From: JABWCK01 sp043822385
GTDB taxonomy: Archaea; Micrarchaeota; Micrarchaeia; Norongarragalinales; Norongarragalinaceae
Direction of reading: 5' to 3'
Length of the DNA: 18,438 bases
Assembly: GCA_043822385.1 (NCBI GenBank)
Contig: JBDRBT010000010.1
Coordinates: 1-18,438, forward strand
In this document: positions 12,793 through 18,438 of the stretch, one piece after another
Position numbering within the stretch: position 1 is the stretch's first letter
Layout of the letters: the number at the start of each line of letters is the position of its first letter
The notes under the pieces: generated by a model
What the model was told of the DNA's origin: nothing
The model's input: only the letters and a program-made list of their open reading frames with translations
Database searches by the model: none
Position numbers and translations under genes: made by a program

Positions 12793-15700
12793 ATGGGTTT
12801 TGTTGATGTATTAAAAAAAATTTACTTTAAAATTGAAGATCAGTATTATGCTTTTTGTGATGCAATAGAAAAAACTCCAGTAAAAATTTACGAGTGGTTT
12901 GTCAACCCCATTGAAAACCGTGGATTTCCGTCGTTCCCGTTCTTTTTGCTTTTAATTGTTTTATTGTTTAGCGGTATTGCTTTCGTTGTTTTAGGCGGTT
13001 TAGGTAACTTGTTTACTGCAACTAATACTTTGAAAATAAGCTTGTCTAGTGATGGCTTGCCTGTTGATGGCGTTAGCGCTAAATTAATTGTTGACGGAAT
13101 TGATTCCCCGTTCATGGCTGTGAGTGATTCAAGTGGTTTGCTTACTTTTTCAGGGGTTCCTGCTGGAAAAAAAGCTACGTTGCGGATTACTGACCCGCGT
13201 TTTGATTCCTTCACGCAAACTATTTCTACTTCCTCTACTTCCTTGAGTTTTTCTTTGAATTCAGCTGGTGGAAAAACCTTCACGGTTTTAGTAATTAACG
13301 CTGAGGGAGATCCTTTAGGTGGAGCTTTGATTTCGTTTACTGATTCCAACGGCCAGTTAGTTAATGACGTTACGGATTCCAGGGGGAGCGTTTCAGTTTC
13401 GTATTCAAGGGAAGACCAACAATTTTACTTTAAAGCATCTAAAGATGGTTTTGATAGGAATAGTGTTACTTGTTCCCCGAAGCAAGTTACTTGCGTTATT
13501 TCATTAAACCACGTTGATGACTCGAATTTACCTACGCACTTGAAGGGTAGCGTTTTAGTTAGTGTTTCTAATGAAGCTGGCGATCCTGTTGAAGGAATAG
13601 TTTCAGTGTTCAATAGTGATTCCGGATTATTGATTGATGAATTATACTTGGAGTACGGAGACGCGTTTTTTGAGGAATTAATTGAGGAAGGAACGCGAGT
13701 TTACATTAGTGTTGACCCTGACGACGACGCGTTAGCTCCTTACTGGGGCGGGGTTGTTGATGACATTAAAACAGTTTCATCAACTTCAAACACTGTTTTT
13801 AATATTGTTTTGCAAAGAAAATCTTCCTTGCCTAACCAAGACTTTTCTAAAATGACTTTAACGGTTGTGGATGAAGACGAGTCTCCAGTTCAAGGCGCGA
13901 TAGTTTCATTATACTTGCAAGGCGAAAACCGCGTTCTTCTTTTAGAGGAACAAACTGATTCCAGCGGTAAAACGGTTTTGGAAGTAGACAAGAATTTAGC
14001 GTATTACGCTACGATTTACGCTGACGGCTTCATGCCTTTATTGATTAAGGACTTTATTATTGTTGAAAAAAGAGAATTGTTTTTAGACAAATTATTACCG
14101 GGAAACAATGCTGAACTTGAAGTATTAGTAGAGGATGCTGACGGTGTTGAAGTAGAATTCGCTAAAGTATTATTGGTTTATCCTGATGGTTTTCCTGTTG
14201 GTTTCCCTGCTCAAGAAACTGGCGCTGACGGAAAAATTTTGTTCGAGGGAGTTCCTTTAGATACGATTGGAGCTTTTGCTTCAAAAGGTTCTTTAACTGG
14301 TGAAAGTGATTTCACTCAAGTTGGCTTGGGTGAAAATTCTTTGAGTGTTTCCTTAGAGCGTGGTTTAGGTATTGTTCGAGTGCGTGCTAGGGATTCAACT
14401 GAAAAACGCTTGGTTTTAGTGCCTGTTACTGTTACTGCTTTTGTTGATGAGGAGGAAATTGGTTCTTGCGTTACTTTGTCTAGTGGCGACGGTTATTGCG
14501 ACTTGAGTATTTGGGCTAACTCGCCTGTAGTATTAAAGACTAGCGCTCAAGGTTTTGTTGAAACCGAGTCTGAAGAACTTTTTGTTGGAGTAAAACAAGA
14601 AATAGAAAAAACTTTGTTTGTCTTGCCTACTTACTTGTCTGACGAACTGCAAGTGATTGATTTCAGTGTTCAGAAGCTTGGTGATGGTTGGGATTTAGTT
14701 AGTAATGCTTCTGAAGTAGTTCTTGAAAAAGGCGGTTCTTACAGGGTTTTAATTACTGCTAATATTCCGCAGTCTGAACACGGCGGTATTTTCTTGCGTT
14801 TGGGTGACAAACTAGATATTGAAAGCGAGAAAGCATTCCTGCATTCTTTTGACCAGCCTACTGACGCGAGAGTGTCTTGGGGTACTGTTTTTGATTCAGA
14901 GCAATCTTGTTCTTCTCTTGAAACCCGCCAGTCTAGTGATGAATTAAAGTGGGTTAGTTTTGATTACGATGCTCCGACTGGTGTGAAGACTCTAGCTGTT
15001 TACTTGAAAGTTCGTCCTCAAGCAACCAAGCTGGATAAAATTAATTTGTATTACCGTGCTTTCGCTGTAAAAAATAATGTTTGGGCTAGAACGCCTGTTG
15101 ATGATGTTTTAGGCGAGGTAGAGAATTCTTTCGAGAAAGAATCTTGTTTCGCTGAAGTATTATCAAAGTCTTTCGAGGTTAGTGAAGGGAAAGGCGTGTG
15201 CAATGACCAGGGTTGTTTGCATGTTGAATTGTCTTCCAGCGAGGAAACCGTGAGTAACGGCTTGCGCGTGCCTCTTAATGGAGTTTTTTCAGTTAATTCT
15301 TTTGTTACTTCCTTTGAGGAAACTCGCAATCCTTACGTTAAAGTTACTTCGTTTAGTAACGGCGTGTTGTCTTTCAACGGCAAAGATAGTGCGTCTATTC
15401 AATTGAATTTTGAGGCTAGCAAAGCAATAGCTGTTTTTGAGGGAGATGCTTTGTTGCCTGATAGTTTTGCTTTAATTAATATTGAGTACGGTGATGATTC
15501 CGGCGAAATTCTTTCTTTAGATCGTTACTTGGTTGTTGAAGGCACTGGCGTGATAGTAATGACTGTAACGCCTAGCGAGTTAGAATCAAATAAAGCTCGC
15601 GATTTAGTTGTGTCTTTGCATGATTCTAACGGTAATGCTTTGCGTGACGCTAGAATAGAAATAAACGAATTGGAAGGCAGTCCGTTGGGAGACTCGTTGA

Positions 15701-18438
15701 ATGGCCCATTGTATATTTTGGGTGACGGTTCCTTCGAGAGCGGTGAAGACGGCTCGTACAAATTCAGGAGAGTCAAAGCAACTTCAGTTGGAACCTTGTT
15801 AGTTAAAGCAACTCGCAGTGGCTTCAGCAAGGCAGAGAAAACTATTGTTGTTACTGCTTCAGACTTTTTTGATGTTAGCCCGCAGGAATTGAGTTTGAGT
15901 TGCAGTTCTGGCTCGTTTCAATTGCAGAGTAATTTGGATGTTGACGTGCCGGTTACAGTTAGTTTAGACGGCAATTGCGTTTCCTTATCTAAACTAGACT
16001 TAGTACTTTCTCGCACGGGGAAGACTGCTTCGTTTAGAGTAACTCCTAATGCTAACGGCGAGTGCGTTGTAGCGTTTAATTCAGTGTTACCTGGTTCTGG
16101 TAGTTCTACTCTAGTGGAAGCTGGAGTTCGCGTTGATTGCAAGGATTTTGTTGAAACTCCTAAAGGAAAATGCAGTAACTTGAATTGCGGTGACTGCAAT
16201 GAAGCTGAATGCATTGCTTTGAAGACTCAAGGTAATTATTGCTTGCCTGATTACTTGGTTACTCCAACCGGCAGTGATTTTGTTGGTTGCAAGACTGGTT
16301 CTGGTCCTGTACCGCCGAGTCCTGGAGTGCCTTGTTCCAAGAGTAATTGCGCTGTTTGCGTTGAAAGCGAGTGCAGGGCTTTCGAGAGTGAAGATAATTC
16401 TTGCGTTTGGTACCCTAACCGAACTGCTCAATCCAGGGATGTTCAATTAGGTTCAAGCATTTCTTTTGCTGGTGAGACTATTACTTTAACTCAAATTATT
16501 GGGGATAAAGCTATTCTCGATATAAGCGACAAAACGATTTTAACTGAAGTAATTGTTGGAAGTGAAGTTGCAGTTGGTTCTTCAGCATTTAAAGTAACAT
16601 CTATTAGTTCAGGTAAAATAATTGTGCAGAGTGTTTCTAGTGGTGTTTGCGCTCAAGGAAGCGGTATTGTTGCGGAATGCACTGCGAATACTTGCAGTGT
16701 TTGCAGCGAGTCTGAATGCGTTGCTTTAGAAGACGAGAAAAAGTGCACTGCGATTTACAAAGACGATGATTCGTTTGGTTTCTGCAAGAATTACACTAAA
16801 GTTAGTTACGACGAGTGCGATGACGTGTCGCAGTTTGATTTCGGCGCTATGTTAGCCCGCAGGCTTGCTTTAGCTCACAGCGACCAATTGTTGAATCCGA
16901 ACAAGGCTAGTTACGCTGTTGCTTCTTCAGCGAGCAACCAATTAGTATTAACTCCTTACGGTTGGCAGCCTGTTGCTGGCGGTGAGGGTTGCGTTGTTAC
17001 TGGCTATGACACGATTACTTGCACTAAAAAAATTAATCCTTTAGTACCTCGCAATGGTTTGGCTTTAAGCGTTCGCAACCAGTTGGGTGCTGACACGAAT
17101 ATTGATGTTGCTGGCGATGTTGGTGGTTGCTTTAAGATAGTTAATGTTGAGCAGAGACAATCTTTCGACAAGAACTTGCAGTGGCTGCAGGATTCAGTTG
17201 CTGGAGCTCTAGGCTTGCCTCAAAACCAGTACCGCACTTACGTCTTGGAATTCGATGCTACCAAGGAAGGATGTGCTGAATGGTCGTTAACGGATAACGG
17301 CGTTGAATTAAGTCTTACTAAAGAACAGCGCGCTGGGTTTAGGTTGACTAGCACTGGTTTGCTTTCAAGCCAGTTCAAAGTTTACTTGAATATTGAAGTT
17401 GAAGAGAATTCTTTTGCTAGCGAGTTAGCGTTGATGTTAATGCCTGAAAAACCAGTTGTTCGTGGTGTAAACTTGCCTGAGCCTTTTGTTGTTGCTAACA
17501 ACTTGCTTGGAAAAACTGTTTCTTTAAAGCAAGGAAATAATGAATTAAAGATTAATTCAAGAACAGTTGGCTTGGATACTACTAAGTTTACTGCTTCAAA
17601 CACTTTGAGTCTTAATTTAGGTGAGACTAAAACGGTTTTAGAATTTGAAGAAGCGTCTAAGACTTTGTTTAACGAGATTGGTTTCGATGTTGTTGGAAAT
17701 TTAGCTGTGGAAGCTAAGTGTGGTGGTAATGATTATTGCACTGACGCGCAATTGAAGTCTTACGAGTCGGAAATTCAAGGAAAGCTTTCGAACGCGTTTT
17801 CGCTTTACTCTAAAATGGATCGCGTGAAGTTCGGTGGAGCTATTCAAGGAACTAAAGATACTTTCAATAAGGCTTTTGATGAAGCTAGAACTGAGTACTT
17901 GTTGTCTCAACAAACTGCTTTAATGTGCAAGGAGTTAGGAAAGGATCCATTAGCTAAATTGCGCGAGCATTGTTCTACTGGCACTCCTTTTGAGTTAACT
18001 GGTTCTTTCGCTAGTGTTTACGGTGATGTTTTCGGTCAAGCATCGTGTGATTCTGAATTCGTTAATAGTGCTTTTGCTTTATACGGCCAGTCTTTCAGTT
18101 GGGATTCTTTCAAGCAGAGATTGCTTGTTGGCGCTTCCTTCAAGCAAGGAGTAGTGGATTACGGCAAGCCTATTCTAGCTGACCCTGAATTAATTGTTAA
18201 CGTGCCAGTAAAGGTTGCGGGAAGTAAGGGAGGAATTTCTTACTGGCAATTCAAGATTGATTCTAATGATTTGAATTATTACGGCGACTTTAATTTCAAT
18301 GACGAGGGCTGGAGGTCTATTGACTCGATTGACGGTAAAGTTGGTGTACCGAGTTTTATTGACAATTTTAAGATTCAAGGAAAATCAGGAGTAAACGGAA
18401 AAACCATTAACTCGTTGACTGGAACACACTTTTACGTT
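12793..18438 (+). CDS. Second giant type II membrane surface protein, partial (1882 codons, open at right edge)
   Basis: The frame is open from ATG at 12793 to the last base. A ~46-residue cytoplasmic N-terminus precedes one membrane helix (about 48-71, FFLLLIVLLFSGIAFVVLGG). Outside follow beta-sandwich repeats of regulatory-like type (about 78-155, 160-245, 253-340, 353-435, 438-520, 524-605). At ~637-796 comes the domain shared with the first giant (GIFLRLGDK here, GIYLRVGSK there; KINLYYRAF versus KLNLFYRSW). More beta domains follow to ~1115. Three cysteine modules start at 1127, 1181 and 1296. The remaining ~560 residues are mixed, with a CGGNDYCTDAQLKSYESEIQ stretch weakly like CASGWCTPSALSTALSEF of the first giant. 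Paralogy with the first giant is clear; function unknown. It has its own promoter. Confidence 0.85.
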   Translation, partial: MGFVDVLKKIYFKIEDQYYAFCDAIEKTPVKIYEWFVNPIENRGFPSFPFFLLLIVLLFSGIAFVVLGGLGNLFTATNTLKISLSSDGLPVDGVSAKLIVDGIDSPFMAVSDSSGLLTFSGVPAGKKATLRITDPRFDSFTQTISTSSTSLSFSLNSAGGKTFTVLVINAEGDPLGGALISFTDSNGQLVNDVTDSRGSVSVSYSREDQQFYFKASKDGFDRNSVTCSPKQVTCVISLNHVDDSNLPTHLKGSVLVSVSNEAGDPVEGIVSVFNSDSGLLIDELYLEYGDAFFEELIEEGTRVYISVDPDDDALAPYWGGVVDDIKTVSSTSNTVFNIVLQRKSSLPNQDFSKMTLTVVDEDESPVQGAIVSLYLQGENRVLLLEEQTDSSGKTVLEVDKNLAYYATIYADGFMPLLIKDFIIVEKRELFLDKLLPGNNAELEVLVEDADGVEVEFAKVLLVYPDGFPVGFPAQETGADGKILFEGVPLDTIGAFASKGSLTGESDFTQVGLGENSLSVSLERGLGIVRVRARDSTEKRLVLVPVTVTAFVDEEEIGSCVTLSSGDGYCDLSIWANSPVVLKTSAQGFVETESEELFVGVKQEIEKTLFVLPTYLSDELQVIDFSVQKLGDGWDLVSNASEVVLEKGGSYRVLITANIPQSEHGGIFLRLGDKLDIESEKAFLHSFDQPTDARVSWGTVFDSEQSCSSLETRQSSDELKWVSFDYDAPTGVKTLAVYLKVRPQATKLDKINLYYRAFAVKNNVWARTPVDDVLGEVENSFEKESCFAEVLSKSFEVSEGKGVCNDQGCLHVELSSSEETVSNGLRVPLNGVFSVNSFVTSFEETRNPYVKVTSFSNGVLSFNGKDSASIQLNFEASKAIAVFEGDALLPDSFALINIEYGDDSGEILSLDRYLVVEGTGVIVMTVTPSELESNKARDLVVSLHDSNGNALRDARIEINELEGSPLGDSLNGPLYILGDGSFESGEDGSYKFRRVKATSVGTLLVKATRSGFSKAEKTIVVTASDFFDVSPQELSLSCSSGSFQLQSNLDVDVPVTVSLDGNCVSLSKLDLVLSRTGKTASFRVTPNANGECVVAFNSVLPGSGSSTLVEAGVRVDCKDFVETPKGKCSNLNCGDCNEAECIALKTQGNYCLPDYLVTPTGSDFVGCKTGSGPVPPSPGVPCSKSNCAVCVESECRAFESEDNSCVWYPNRTAQSRDVQLGSSISFAGETITLTQIIGDKAILDISDKTILTEVIVGSEVAVGSSAFKVTSISSGKIIVQSVSSGVCAQGSGIVAECTANTCSVCSESECVALEDEKKCTAIYKDDDSFGFCKNYTKVSYDECDDVSQFDFGAMLARRLALAHSDQLLNPNKASYAVASSASNQLVLTPYGWQPVAGGEGCVVTGYDTITCTKKINPLVPRNGLALSVRNQLGADTNIDVAGDVGGCFKIVNVEQRQSFDKNLQWLQDSVAGALGLPQNQYRTYVLEFDATKEGCAEWSLTDNGVELSLTKEQRAGFRLTSTGLLSSQFKVYLNIEVEENSFASELALMLMPEKPVVRGVNLPEPFVVANNLLGKTVSLKQGNNELKINSRTVGLDTTKFTASNTLSLNLGETKTVLEFEEASKTLFNEIGFDVVGNLAVEAKCGGNDYCTDAQLKSYESEIQGKLSNAFSLYSKMDRVKFGGAIQGTKDTFNKAFDEARTEYLLSQQTALMCKELGKDPLAKLREHCSTGTPFELTGSFASVYGDVFGQASCDSEFVNSAFALYGQSFSWDSFKQRLLVGASFKQGVVDYGKPILADPELIVNVPVKVAGSKGGISYWQFKIDSNDLNYYGDFNFNDEGWRSIDSIDGKVGVPSFIDNFKIQGKSGVNGKTINSLTGTHFYV
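16171..16242 (+). repeat. Cysteine module, copy 2 (second giant protein)
   Basis: Residues 1127-1150, C-x4-C-x2-C-x4-C-x9-C, starting CSNLNCGDCNEAEC. It is followed by GNYC-x-P-x-Y and CKTGSG exactly as in copy 1, so it is the closest match to the first giant's module. Confidence 0.75.
16333..16404 (+). repeat. Cysteine module, copy 3 (second giant protein)
   Basis: Residues 1181-1204 with the same spacing, starting CSKSNCAVCVESEC. A short Pro-rich linker (PVPPSPGVP) separates it from copy 2. The downstream sixth cysteine is not conserved here. Confidence 0.75.
16678..16746 (+). repeat. Cysteine module, copy 4 (second giant protein)
   Basis: Residues 1296-1318, starting CTANTCSVCSESEC, with the last spacing one residue shorter (x8). 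About 90 residues of beta-type sequence separate it from copy 3. Confidence 0.7.

Noticed and set aside
15918..16446. Two overlapping minus-strand frames opposite the cysteine modules
   Set aside because: The plus-strand frame contains four ordered cysteine modules in all and runs unbroken for 1882 codons; the opposite frames show no motif or start signal.
1..18438. tRNA, rRNA, CRISPR arrays, insertion sequences or integration sites
   Set aside because: No cloverleaf-capable stretch, regular direct-repeat/spacer series, transposase gene or terminal inverted repeat was seen; the intergenic gaps are short and filled by promoters and T-tracts.

Overview
The window reads as part of an archaeal chromosome. 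It encodes a DUF424 protein (an essentially archaeal family), an archaeal-type ATP-dependent DNA ligase and two archaeal-type FtsZ proteins. Genes are preceded by TATA-like boxes about 25 nt ahead of the expected transcript starts, and by GGTGAT/GGAGATGAT-type ribosome sites. The DNA is AT-rich. Very large membrane-anchored surface proteins with regulatory-like beta-sandwich repeats and a secreted beta-helix protein fit a DPANN-type archaeon, possibly Diapherotrites-like. That placement is an inference from gene style, not a measured phylogeny. TAA, TGA and TAG all serve as stops, so the code looks standard.

Layout. Positions 1-2887 lie on the minus strand: the 5' part of a secreted beta-helix protein (runs off the left edge), a 517-aa secreted protein of unknown function, a DUF424 gene, and an unrecognised helical 163-aa protein whose stop overlaps the DUF424 start. 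A divergent promoter region (2888-2984) then launches a plus-strand group: a 75-aa Lys-rich/Asp-rich small protein, DNA ligase and a UspA-like protein. Facing it on the minus strand is a very short gene (5440-5604) encoding a probable ribbon-helix-helix DNA-binding protein with a GTG start. It diverges from the next block, plus-strand tandem ftsZ genes (5830-8048), followed by a small YdjM-like membrane protein and two giant paralogous type II membrane proteins. The second giant is still open at the right edge after 1882 codons.

How it may work together. The centre of interest is the division locus. A tiny ribbon-helix-helix regulator shares a 225-bp divergent promoter region with tandem ftsZ genes, recalling the haloarchaeal CdrS-ftsZ2 arrangement. 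The regulator's own TATA box sits in a run of CATAT repeats spaced exactly 10 bp apart, a plausible autoregulatory operator. Both FtsZ copies look FtsZ2-like in the core but have unrelated C-terminal tails, suggesting divided labour. The downstream giants share an extracellular domain and a repeated cysteine module (C-x4-C-x2-C-x4-C-x8/9-C) that I do not recognise from any named family. They are probably envelope or surface structures.
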